From assembly GCA_964553405.1 (NCBI GenBank), contig CAZKLS010000080.1, positions 1-12,661 on the forward strand: a stretch of DNA of 12,661 nucleotides, written 5' to 3'. This document shows positions 1 to 6,708 of the stretch, piece after piece (the first letter of the stretch is position 1; each line of letters starts with the position of its first letter). The translations under genes and the position numbers were made by a program. This DNA comes from DATIRA01 sp964553405. Lineage in GTDB: Bacteria; Pseudomonadota; Gammaproteobacteria; Steroidobacterales; Steroidobacteraceae. Below the pieces are notes generated by a model, which was given only the letters and a program-made list of their open reading frames with translations, made no database searches and was not told where the DNA came from.

Positions 1-26
1 CTTGCGGTCGTCACGTGGTCAGTCAT
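1..26 (-). CDS. 5' end of an unidentified gene, cut by the window edge
   Basis: Only the first eight codons lie in the window (M-T-D-H-V-T-T-A), so the product cannot be named. The call rests on the start signal: on the minus strand an AGGAG Shine-Dalgarno (complement of 33-37) sits six bases before an ATG at 26-24, which is ideal spacing, and the frame stays open to the edge. A candidate promoter (79-107) lies upstream in the same direction. The gene is divergent from the RidA-type gene at 209. It could still be a chance start signal, because the coding stretch itself is too short to judge. Confidence 0.5.
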
Positions 27-78
27 GTATCTCTCCTGCCCTCCCCGGCCCGGCCACAGGGCCGTCCTCGATGTTTCC

Positions 79-107
79 ATGCTATGCCTCGGCGCTTCAG
101 GGGACAA
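79..107 (-). promoter_or_regulatory. Candidate sigma-70 promoter for the left-edge gene
   Basis: Read on the minus strand, TTGTCC (102-107) and TAGCAT (79-84) are separated by exactly 17 bases. Each matches four of six consensus positions. Initiation near base 72 would give a leader of about 45 bases carrying the AGGAG site of the gene starting at 26. The segment is also less GC-rich than its surroundings. No equally good promoter was found for the plus-strand gene at 209. Confidence 0.3.
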
Positions 108-208
108 TCTGTATTGCGCACGGAACCGCGCCCGGGTGGTTCACGCCCCGCCCACCTTCTGCGAACATCCTGTGCAACCGCCACGTTTTCTCGCACCAGG
201 AACCGAAC

Positions 209-724
209 ATGAAGACCAAGACCCTGCTGTGCTGCCTCGTCCTGCTTGCGGGAAGTCCGCCGGCCGCCGCGCACGACATCGTCCGGCGCGGCAGTGCGAG
301 CCTTCCGATCGCGAGCAGCGTGAGCGTGCCGGCCGGTTCCGAGCTCGTCTTCCTGAGCGGAATGCTCGCGGATGCTGCCGATGCCGAGGCACCGCCCGGC
401 AGCGTGGAGCGCTTCGGCGACACCGCCGCGCAGGCCCGCAGCGTTCTGGCGAAGATCGCCCGGGAACTGGCGGCACTCGGGCTCGGCATGGAGGACGTCG
501 TCAAGATGAACGTCTACGTGGTCGGCGACCCGGACAAGGGCGGACGGATGGACTTCGCCGGGCTGATGCAGGCCTACATGCAGTTCTACGGACGCGACGG
601 CGCCAGCGCGATCCCGGCACGCACCACGGTGCAGGTCGCGGGCCTGCCGTTGCCCGGCGCGCTGGTCGAGATCGAGGTCGTCGCGGCCCGGCACGCGGAC
701 CACGACGACCCGCGGAGCCACTAG
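209..724 (+). CDS. Exported RidA/YjgF/YER057c/UK114-family protein
   Basis: A 171-residue protein. RidA-family proteins are small trimeric enzymes that hydrolyse reactive enamine/imine intermediates; the founding members are cytosolic and about 130 residues long. Here residues 1-21 form a signal peptide (Lys-containing start, hydrophobic LLCCLVLLAG core, AAA before HD), so the mature protein should be periplasmic. There is no lipobox. The body (23-162) shows the family pattern: the VFLSG strand (47-51), the helix with MEDVVKMNVYV (94-104), then PARTTVQVAGLPLPGALVEIE (137 onward). Arg138 matches the catalytic Arg of imine deaminases and Glu156 the conserved EIE glutamate. The ATG at 209 is chosen because AGGAA (198-202) lies six bases upstream and the signal peptide starts there; the open frame further upstream has no start signal. 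The stop overlaps the stop of the convergent hydrolase. The substrate is unknown. Confidence 0.88.
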   Translation: MKTKTLLCCLVLLAGSPPAAAHDIVRRGSASLPIASSVSVPAGSELVFLSGMLADAADAEAPPGSVERFGDTAAQARSVLAKIARELAALGLGMEDVVKMNVYVVGDPDKGGRMDFAGLMQAYMQFYGRDGASAIPARTTVQVAGLPLPGALVEIEVVAARHADHDDPRSH

Positions 725-2721
725 GGCAGATCGCCTGGCGGGAGATTTCCTTCCCACCAGCCGGGGAAGTCGGGATTCACCTCGGCCGGATCCATGTTGC
801 CGAGCAGCTTGCCGACCGCCTGCATCATGTCCTCGGTGAGGTCCCAGCCCGCGGAATTGGTCTCCTCGTAGTGACCGACCGACTCGCCGAGCGCCTGCCC
901 GTAGCGACAGCTACCGGCGATGACCTGCGCGACGTCCGGCGGATAGGCTGCGAGCTCGTCCGGATCTTCGGTGATCCGCTTGCACGTCGCACCGGCCACT
1001 GCGTCGGGGTAGTCGAGCAGCCCCAGGCCGTGCAGGAAGCCACAGGTACCGGGTTGCACGAACGCATCGGCGATGCAGTACACGCGATAGTTGGAAATGG
1101 GCACGAAGTAGCCGAGCTGATCACTGCCGAGGCCGATCGTCCACTTGTAGCGGTCCGCCATCCTGTTCAGCGCATAGCCCGGTATCTTGTAGTCGTCGCC
1201 GAAGGCATGCCGGCCGGGCGGTTCCTCGTACCAGCGATCGGGCGAGATCCTGAACTCGGCAGGCAGGCCGATCGTGAGCTCGCTGGGAATCTCGCCCGGC
1301 AGGAACATCATCCCGACCGACCCGATCCGCACGTACTCGACCGCCGACTTCAGGTGATCACCGACGCGGAAGTCGGTGCCGATCAGCGGGTCGGTCGCGC
1401 TCTGGTAGCCGTCGCCCGAGCAGCTCGCGTCCGTCTTCGGTCCCTGCAACGGGCAGTTGTATAGCAGCGGCACGTCGTGCCCGAGGTTCGTGCGTCCCGT
1501 CGCGGGATCGACGACCAGCAGCACGCGGAAACCGAAATTGCTCAGGTAGGTGTAAAAGGGCTGCACTGAGTAGCTGACCCGGGGCGCCTCGATCTTCTCC
1601 GCCTGCTCGAGCAGCCGGATCGTTGCAGCGGCCAGCTGCTCCCCGATCATCGAGGTGCGGCGGAAGTTCTTCTCCTTGTAATTGCCGTCGCCTCCGGGCC
1701 CCGTCGCGCCGGCCGGCGCCTTCATCTGATTGCCCAGCGGATGCGCGGCATCGACCTCCCACACCTCGGCGCCGCCCGGACCGATCAGCACGCCGAGCGC
1801 GCCGTTCAGGTACAGCACCTCGCCGCCGTAGCGGTCATGCAGGTCCTCGCGCAGTACACCCGGGAAATCCGCGGTGAAGTAACGGCCCTCGGCCGTGCAG
1901 GTGGCGGGCGGCCTGCCAAGCTCGGCGCAGTCCTCTGCGATCGCGCTGAACGGCGGATCCCAGCCGAGCGTGCCCTCCGGGTGGTTGTTCCACTGCACCA
2001 TCGTCGCAATCACCCGGCCACGCGTGTCCACGGCCTGCATCACGTTCAACCGAGGATCGAAGATCTGCGGGTCCGTACCGTCGTTCATGCCGAACCAGTG
2101 CTCGCCGGCTGCGACGGCGAGGCGTGCCGGCCTGCGACTGCTCACGGCGGCCGCAACCGCCGCGGCCGCCTGGTCCGTCATGTGCTCGAACCAGTCGTGG
2201 TTGACGTCGAACGCGGTATCGGGGCCGTGATGATTGTGGGTTGCGGAGACGATGACCTTGAGCTTCTTGGCCTGGCCCGGCGGAAGCAGCGCAGCGGCCT
2301 TCTTGCGGATGCTCTCGCCGTCCGTGCGGAACACCATGTAGAGGTCCGTCCCGACGATCACGACGATGTCCTCGCTGCGCGGGTCGTCGATCGCCAGGGC
2401 CGTCGCGCGGATGTCGTCGTGTACCCACAGCGACTCGGGTTCACCGTTGCCGACGGCGATACGGCCATCGTCCCAGGCCGGCACCAGGATGCCCGGATCA
2501 TAGGCATCGTCACGGGCCGGAAATCCCTCGGCGAGATAGTCGTAGCCGCCGTTCACGAGCGGCAGCACGGTCCTCGAGGACGCCCCGACCAGCAGGGTCC
2601 CCTGCCCGGGCGGGCTCGCCCCGGGGCCCGGCTTCGAATGCGCGGCCGGCATCGCGCCGAGCGACAGCGCCGCGACGACCGCGGCCACGAAAGATACGTG
2701 GTTGACTGAAAGTGCACCCAT
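721..2721 (-). CDS. Exported neutral/alkaline ceramidase-like hydrolase
   Basis: A 666-residue protein, close in length to bacterial neutral ceramidases (about 650-670), which are zinc amidases that split ceramide into sphingosine and fatty acid. Residues 1-29 form a signal peptide (hydrophobic 11-22, AHS before K30). Likely zinc ligands are visible: the HNHHGPD motif (162-168, compare THTHSGP), His247 in WNNHPEG, Glu477 in PGEIPSE and Tyr538 in LGYFVP. However, the nucleophile loop, G-D-V-S-P-N in true ceramidases, appears to be GALGVL (307-312), with no serine. It is therefore safer to call it a ceramidase-family hydrolase of unknown substrate. Eight cysteines (265, 275, 423, 434, 549, 560, 580, 605) suggest disulfides in a periplasmic or secreted protein. 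The start ATG has GGGGAG seven bases upstream. The gene converges on the exported RidA gene, sharing CTAG as stop. Confidence 0.8.
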   Translation of the reverse strand: MGALSVNHVSFVAAVVAALSLGAMPAAHSKPGPGASPPGQGTLLVGASSRTVLPLVNGGYDYLAEGFPARDDAYDPGILVPAWDDGRIAVGNGEPESLWVHDDIRATALAIDDPRSEDIVVIVGTDLYMVFRTDGESIRKKAAALLPPGQAKKLKVIVSATHNHHGPDTAFDVNHDWFEHMTDQAAAAVAAAVSSRRPARLAVAAGEHWFGMNDGTDPQIFDPRLNVMQAVDTRGRVIATMVQWNNHPEGTLGWDPPFSAIAEDCAELGRPPATCTAEGRYFTADFPGVLREDLHDRYGGEVLYLNGALGVLIGPGGAEVWEVDAAHPLGNQMKAPAGATGPGGDGNYKEKNFRRTSMIGEQLAAATIRLLEQAEKIEAPRVSYSVQPFYTYLSNFGFRVLLVVDPATGRTNLGHDVPLLYNCPLQGPKTDASCSGDGYQSATDPLIGTDFRVGDHLKSAVEYVRIGSVGMMFLPGEIPSELTIGLPAEFRISPDRWYEEPPGRHAFGDDYKIPGYALNRMADRYKWTIGLGSDQLGYFVPISNYRVYCIADAFVQPGTCGFLHGLGLLDYPDAVAGATCKRITEDPDELAAYPPDVAQVIAGSCRYGQALGESVGHYEETNSAGWDLTEDMMQAVGKLLGNMDPAEVNPDFPGWWEGNLPPGDLP

Positions 2722-3001
2722 TGCTGGTCTCCCCTGCAGATGCGGACCGGCATCGGCGACCGGCCCTGCTTTTTCACAAAACTAGCATAGACAGGTAGGA
2801 CCCGCAGCCGGGACTCGAGGGCTTATGTAAAGTTTCGCGCCGTGAAGGCTAGCAGGCAGGAGAGGCAGGGCTCTCCGTAGCGCAACAGGACCGACCGGCC
2901 GCCTCTCATCGAGCCTCCACCCGGCTCATCGTCGGTTGCACGTACGCTGCGTGCACAGCCGTTTCTCGCGTAGTCTAGCTTCACGACACAGGGATCCAGC
3001 C
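2722..3001. other. Divergent intergenic region between hydrolase and DUF2157 genes
   Basis: This 280-base gap must carry the start signals of both divergent genes. It has the most AT-rich stretches in the window (2769-2800 and 2821-2835), as expected for promoters, but I could not pair convincing -35 and -10 boxes in either direction. A perfect GGAGAG/CTCTCC hairpin with a six-base loop lies at 2859-2876. A GGGGAG site (complement of 2729-2734) serves the minus-strand gene and AGGGA (2990-2994) the plus-strand gene. No small ORF with a credible start was seen. Confidence 0.5.
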
Positions 3002-4156
3002 TTGACCGAGAGCCGGGAACTGATCGAGCAGAAACTGAGCGACTGGCGGCGGGCCGGACTGCTCGACGAAGAGACAGCGCGGCGCATTCTCTCCCATGAG
3101 CAGACGCTGTCATCCGCCGGGCTGCAGCCGGGGCGCGGCGCAGCAATCGCGTTCGGGCTCGGCGCGCTGGCGCTTTCGGCCGGCATCATGCTCTATGTCG
3201 CCGCGCACTGGGACCTGCTCGGACCCGTCGGGCGAACCGCGGTGCTGGTGGCCTCGATCGTGCTGCTGCACGGTGGCGCTGCGCTGGCCTCGACGAGGCT
3301 GCCCGCCCTCGCGACCTCGCTCCATGCGGCGGGCACTGCCGCCTACGGCGCTGCGATCTTCCTGGCCGGCCAGACGTTTCATCTGGCGGAATCCTGGCCG
3401 CAGGCGTTCCTGCTGTGGGCAGCGGGCGCCGCAGTCGGGCTGATGTTGCTCAGGGACTGGCCGCACACGTTGTGGCTGGCGGTGCTGGTACCCGCATGGC
3501 TGAGCGCGACGTGGGCCGCGGAAGTGGCGGACGTCGCGCCCGTCGTCACGAGTTTCGGCTTGCTGCTGCTCGCAATCGCCTACCTGGGCTCAGTCCGGCA
3601 GGAGCCTGATTCGGCGTGGCGGCGCGCGCTGTCCCGACTCGGCGCAGTCTGCGTGCTTCCGCTGGCGGCGCTGCATGCGAATGCCGCGTTGTACCGCGGA
3701 CCGCCCGATGGAACTTCGCTCGTGGCTCCGCCGGGGGACTCTCGTGCCACGCTCGCGCTGGGCTGGGTCGTGGCCGCGGGGCTGCCGCTGCTCGTCGCCT
3801 GGCTGCTGCGGCGGCGGGAGAGCTGGCCTGTGGCCATTGCCGCGTTGCTGGCCGCCGCGCTGATTCCGCTCGATGCCTCGCAGCCGCTGCAGGAGCTCGT
3901 GGCCTACCTGGTCTGCGGGGCCGGTTCGGCCGGGATCGTCGCCTGGGGCCTGCGGGACGGTGACCGGCTGCGCGTCAACGTCGGCGTGCTGTGCTTCGCA
4001 TGCACGCTGTTGTTCTTCTACTTCGCGAGCCTGTACGACAGGCTGGACCGGGCGATCGGCCTGGTCGGCGTGGGACTGCTGATGATCGGTGGCGGGTGGT
4101 GGCTCGAGCGGATGCGCAGGCGCCTGCTCTCGCGCATCGAGGAGACCGCGCGATGA
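3002..4156 (+). CDS. DUF2157-family polytopic membrane protein
   Basis: A 384-residue inner-membrane protein of unknown function. Residues 1-35 form a soluble, charged N-terminal segment typical of DUF2157 (RELIEQKLSDWRRAGLLDEE). About 10-12 hydrophobic segments follow, the first at about 47-67 (ending AAHW), the last two at about 325-343 and 350-367. The end, with LYDRLDRAIGLVGVGLLMIG and then Arg-rich WLERMRRR, is the usual family finish. I chose the TTG at 3002 because AGGGA (2990-2994) lies seven bases upstream and the family's N-terminal helix begins there. An upstream TTG at 2936 is in frame but adds an unconserved Arg-rich tail. The last codons overlap the next gene in ATGA, so the two are cotranscribed and probably translationally coupled. 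Partners of this type usually carry a GDYXXLXY domain, as here. Confidence 0.82.
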   Translation: MTESRELIEQKLSDWRRAGLLDEETARRILSHEQTLSSAGLQPGRGAAIAFGLGALALSAGIMLYVAAHWDLLGPVGRTAVLVASIVLLHGGAALASTRLPALATSLHAAGTAAYGAAIFLAGQTFHLAESWPQAFLLWAAGAAVGLMLLRDWPHTLWLAVLVPAWLSATWAAEVADVAPVVTSFGLLLLAIAYLGSVRQEPDSAWRRALSRLGAVCVLPLAALHANAALYRGPPDGTSLVAPPGDSRATLALGWVVAAGLPLLVAWLLRRRESWPVAIAALLAAALIPLDASQPLQELVAYLVCGAGSAGIVAWGLRDGDRLRVNVGVLCFACTLLFFYFASLYDRLDRAIGLVGVGLLMIGGGWWLERMRRRLLSRIEETAR

Positions 4157-4701
4157 GCATTGATCGGCGCGGCCCGCCGGGAGCCTGGCGCAGGGCGCTG
4201 CTGCTGATGCTGGCACAGGTGCTGCTGCTGGGCGTCGTCGGCGGGAAGCTGATTTACGACCGCAGCATCTGGCCGCGAGGCTGGGTGCAGACCCTCGGGC
4301 TCGACCCGGACCTGCCGATACGCGGCCGTTACCTGCGACTCAGCGCCGCGATCCCGCTGACCTCGCTGCCACAGGCACCGGACGGCGACGCATACGGGCG
4401 TGACGTGCACCCGGTCCGGCTGGAAGTGGCTCCCGATACTGCGCGCGTTCGGGGCGTGCCCATCGCGGATCAATCGAGCGTCGCGCGGGTCCGTGCAGCA
4501 CGGACTCCGCAAGGCGAGAGGGTCTGGGCGCTCACCGAACCGCTGGTCTACTTCCTGCCGGAAGGCGCACCCGATCCGTCGCAACTCGCTGCGGGGGAAA
4601 CGCTCTGGTCGGAAGTGACCGTGACGCCGGAGGGCCGCCTCCGCCCGATTCGTCTCGGCGTGCACAGGGGCGGCTCGATCGAGGCATTGGACCTCGACTG
4701 A
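4153..4701 (+). CDS. GDYXXLXY-domain protein, single membrane anchor
   Basis: A 182-residue protein. One hydrophobic segment (about 14-31) near the N-terminus is followed by an extracytoplasmic domain. GRYLRLSA (58-65) fits the signature that names the GDYXXLXY family, although Asp is replaced by Arg and the final Tyr by Ala. The later YFLPEG and the C-terminal TPEGRLRPIRLGV segment also fit. Family members are found next to DUF2157/DUF4401 membrane proteins, and this ATG overlaps the DUF2157 stop (ATGA at 4153-4156). The pair most likely acts together at the inner membrane; the biochemical role is not known. The AlaXxxAla-type cleavage pattern is not clear, so I infer an uncleaved anchor. 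Identification rests on the motif plus the neighbour. Confidence 0.72.
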   Translation: MSIDRRGPPGAWRRALLLMLAQVLLLGVVGGKLIYDRSIWPRGWVQTLGLDPDLPIRGRYLRLSAAIPLTSLPQAPDGDAYGRDVHPVRLEVAPDTARVRGVPIADQSSVARVRAARTPQGERVWALTEPLVYFLPEGAPDPSQLAAGETLWSEVTVTPEGRLRPIRLGVHRGGSIEALDLD

Positions 4702-4709
4702 AACCGAAA

Positions 4710-4734
4710 GCGCGGCGCCGCGCCATTGCGGCGC
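4710..4734. terminator. Candidate bidirectional hairpin between convergent genes
   Basis: The 33-base gap between the stop at 4701 and the convergent stop at 4735 is almost filled by inverted repeats. GCGCCGC (4715-4721) pairs with GCGGCGC (4728-4734) over a six-base loop, and an overlapping 14-base perfect palindrome, GCGCGGCGCCGCGC, lies at 4710-4723. There is no run of T on the plus strand. On the minus strand CTTTCGGTTT follows, a weak U-rich tail. Position favours a terminator for both operons; GC-richness makes chance pairing possible. Confidence 0.4.
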
Positions 4735-5505
4735 TCAGGGATCCTCATCGAGTTGCTGCAGGCGCTCGCGCGCACGCGCGTCGCCCTGCGCCGCCGCCAG
4801 CTCGTACCAGCGGCGTGCTTCGGCGCGATCTGCCTCCACGCCCTCGCCGTATTCATGCATCACGCCGAGGCCATATTGCCCCGGAGCGTGGCCCTGCTCC
4901 GCGGCCTTGCGATACCACTGGAGTGCCAGCGAGTAGTCCTGCACGACGCCGACGCCGCTGGCGTAGGCGACCGCGAGATTGGTCTGCGCCACCGGATCGC
5001 CCAGCGCCGCCGATTCGCGCCACCAGCTCACCCCGGCCGCGGGATCCGACGGCACCTCGTCGCAGCCCTCGTACAGCAGATTCCCCGCCGCCGTGTACGC
5101 ACGCTGGTAGCCGAGCGTTGCCAGCTCGGTGATGATTGCGAGCGCATCGCGGCAGCGACGCTCCGTGCCCTCCGGGTACAGGAACTGGTCCGCCATGTAG
5201 AGCAGGTTCGAGCGCGCCTTCTCGTTGCCCTGCCGGGCGGACTTCAGGAACCAGTCGCGCGCGGTCTCCAGATCGAGCGGGACGCCGAGTCCCTGCGCGT
5301 ACATCGCGCCGATCGCGACCTGCGCGCCTGCGTCGCCCTGATCCGCCAGCGGCTCGAGCAACGCGAGTGCCCTGGCATATTCGCCGGAGTAGATCGCCTG
5401 ACGCCCTGCCTCGAGGTCGTCCGCGGGCACCGTGCGCGCGATCCCGAGCCATGCGATCAGCAGCACGGTCCTGCCGAGTCCCGGCCTGCATTTCGCGCCG
5501 GTCAC
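4735..5505 (-). CDS. Exported Sel1-repeat (TPR-like) protein
   Basis: A 256-residue protein. Residues 5-28 form a signal peptide (Lys/Arg start, TVLLIAWLGIA core, VPA before Asp29-Asp30), so it should reach the periplasm. About five Sel1-like repeats follow: about 57-92, a degenerate one at about 93-131, 132-168, 169-205 and 206-241. The last three show the typical A..NL...Y..G.GV..D...A..WY..AA.QG pattern. Sel1 repeats form alpha-solenoids that bind other proteins, and no catalytic domain is present, so it is probably an adaptor. Cys118 and Cys148 could form a disulfide. The GTG start overlaps the stop of the upstream dipeptidase gene (GTGA, 5502-5505), giving tight coupling. The partner is unknown, and the dipeptidase homologue itself lacks a signal peptide, so direct contact between the two is doubtful. 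Confidence 0.82.
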   Translation of the reverse strand: MTGAKCRPGLGRTVLLIAWLGIARTVPADDLEAGRQAIYSGEYARALALLEPLADQGDAGAQVAIGAMYAQGLGVPLDLETARDWFLKSARQGNEKARSNLLYMADQFLYPEGTERRCRDALAIITELATLGYQRAYTAAGNLLYEGCDEVPSDPAAGVSWWRESAALGDPVAQTNLAVAYASGVGVVQDYSLALQWYRKAAEQGHAPGQYGLGVMHEYGEGVEADRAEARRWYELAAAQGDARARERLQQLDEDP

Positions 5506-6470
5506 GTGCGCCAGACCTGGCGCGCAACCCGCGCCATGTTGCCCCCGAGGACCCGCTCCACTTCGGGCGGGGACATGCCGAGGTCGCCGAGGGCCAGCGG
5601 CAGCTCACGCCAGGTTTCGACCGGCGCATAGGTCATGCCGGCGATGCTCTGCGCGTAGCCGGCACTGAGCGGCCACCAGTAGCCCGGGTCGAAGCCGCCG
5701 GGCGGGCTGTCGTCCAGCCCCGGCTCGCTGAACCCGATGTCGAGCCCGATGCCGGCATGCTCGACCCCGACCAGTTCCGCGACGTACGCCGCATGGCGCG
5801 CCACCTCGGTCGCGCACGGCGCGTCGGAGCCTGTGAACGCCGAGACGCCGGACACGCATACCACGCCGCCGGTGGCCGCGCAGGCACGGATCTGCTCGTC
5901 GCTGACGTTGCGTCCGTGTTCAACCAGTGCCAGTGGATTCGCATGGCTGAAGACCACCGGCGCGGTCGATGCGTCCATGATCTCGAGGCTGCAGCGTCGG
6001 CCGGTGTGGGAGCAGTCCATCAACAAGCCCGCCTCGTTCACCGCCTTCACCACCTGCCGGCCGAGGTCCGTCAGGCCGCGCTCGACGTCGTGGCAACCGT
6101 CGGCCACGCCGTTGTTGCGATTGTAGGCGAGGTGTATCTGTCGCACGCCCAGCTCGCGGTAGAGGGCCACCATTTCCGGTCGCCCGAGCAACGGCAGCGC
6201 ACCCTCGAGGTCGAAACCGACGGCCAGCCGGCCGGATGCGCGGGCCGACTCGACGTCCTGCATGCCGCCGGCCAGCAGGTAGCGCTCGGGAGCCTGCGCG
6301 AGTCGCCTGCGGAAACCGGCAATCACGCTGATCACCTGCGAGACGGGATTCATGTCCATGCCGACGTTGATCGAGACGTAGCTGACTCCGGCGGCACGAA
6401 AACGCTCCAGCGGCCCGAAATCGGCGTCGGGGTGCAACGGCAGGCAGGCGTGGGCGTCCCAGAGGAGCAT
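5502..6470 (-). CDS. M19 (membrane/renal dipeptidase) family hydrolase, altered HxD
   Basis: A 322-residue protein of the amidohydrolase fold. M19 enzymes use two zinc ions to cleave dipeptides, often including those with D-amino acids. Comparison with human renal dipeptidase: His7 matches His20, Glu89 in FDLEG the bridging Glu125, His155 in DCSHTG His198, His176 in FSHANP His219, Arg187-Asn188 the substrate-binding RN, and Asp244 in GLDIGF Asp288. GGNMARV near the end is the usual C-terminal motif. The exception is Cys9, where the family's HxD normally has the metal ligand Asp22. No signal peptide is seen, so the protein is probably cytoplasmic. The ATG at 6470 places DAHACL at the usual N-terminal position; its ribosome binding site is weak. 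It is the first gene of an operon with the Sel1-repeat gene. Paired repeats lie just upstream (6485-6512). Confidence 0.85.
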   Translation of the reverse strand: MLLWDAHACLPLHPDADFGPLERFRAAGVSYVSINVGMDMNPVSQVISVIAGFRRRLAQAPERYLLAGGMQDVESARASGRLAVGFDLEGALPLLGRPEMVALYRELGVRQIHLAYNRNNGVADGCHDVERGLTDLGRQVVKAVNEAGLLMDCSHTGRRCSLEIMDASTAPVVFSHANPLALVEHGRNVSDEQIRACAATGGVVCVSGVSAFTGSDAPCATEVARHAAYVAELVGVEHAGIGLDIGFSEPGLDDSPPGGFDPGYWWPLSAGYAQSIAGMTYAPVETWRELPLALGDLGMSPPEVERVLGGNMARVARQVWRT

Positions 6471-6484
6471 GCTCGGTTCCCGGC

Positions 6485-6512
6485 GCCCGGCCGCCGGGCA
6501 TCCTGAATGCCC
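6485..6512 (-). promoter_or_regulatory. Two overlapping hairpins in the dipeptidase leader
   Basis: GCCCGG (6485-6490) pairs with CCGGGC (6494-6499) over three bases. GGGCAT (6496-6501) pairs with ATGCCC (6507-6512) over five bases. They share 6496-6499, so only one can form at a time. On the minus strand they lie 15-42 bases before the dipeptidase start. This could be a leader switch, or chance in GC-rich DNA. Confidence 0.25.
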
Positions 6513-6641
6513 GCTGCCCGGCGCTGAAGGTGAATCGTGGACCCGCGGCCATTATGCTGCCATCGCAACCGGCGCCGCGGAAGCGGCGCGTAGCCGAGGG
6601 CCAGCAGATGCGCGAGACACTCGTGCCGCGAACAACAGGGG

Positions 6642-6657
6642 CCGGCGACGTCGCCGG
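6642..6657. repeat. 16-base perfect palindrome upstream of uup
   Basis: CCGGCGAC at 6642-6649 is followed directly by its reverse complement GTCGCCGG at 6650-6657. It lies 51 bases before the uup start, within a leader that otherwise shows no clear promoter or Shine-Dalgarno. It could be an operator for a dimeric regulator or simply a GC-rich coincidence. Confidence 0.3.
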
Positions 6658-6708
6658 GCCCGGCGGGGTCCCGAAGGGCGGGCTCCGCTGCCGCGGCGTC
6701 GCTCACCG

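Noticed and set aside
2..208. An N-terminal extension of the RidA protein in the same frame
   Set aside because: It would bury the signal peptide 69 residues inside the protein, while a well-spaced AGGAA supports the ATG at 209.
25..1464. A 479-codon plus-strand frame crossing the end of the RidA gene and running opposite the hydrolase
   Set aside because: It spans two real genes in the wrong frame, and its translation is repetitive Arg/Gly/Ala text.
1741..2709. A 322-codon open frame antisense to the ceramidase-like gene
   Set aside because: Composition is that of a GC-rich shadow frame, with no domain, and the opposite strand has clear family motifs and a signal peptide.
2859..2876. GGAGAG/CTCTCC hairpin as a terminator or riboswitch
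   Set aside because: It lies between divergent starts, where no transcript should end, has no T tract, and the stem is only six base pairs.
6469..6708. An 80-codon upstream extension of Uup
   Set aside because: The extra residues are Arg/Gly/Ala-rich and unlike the family, whose proteins begin at the MSLL position.
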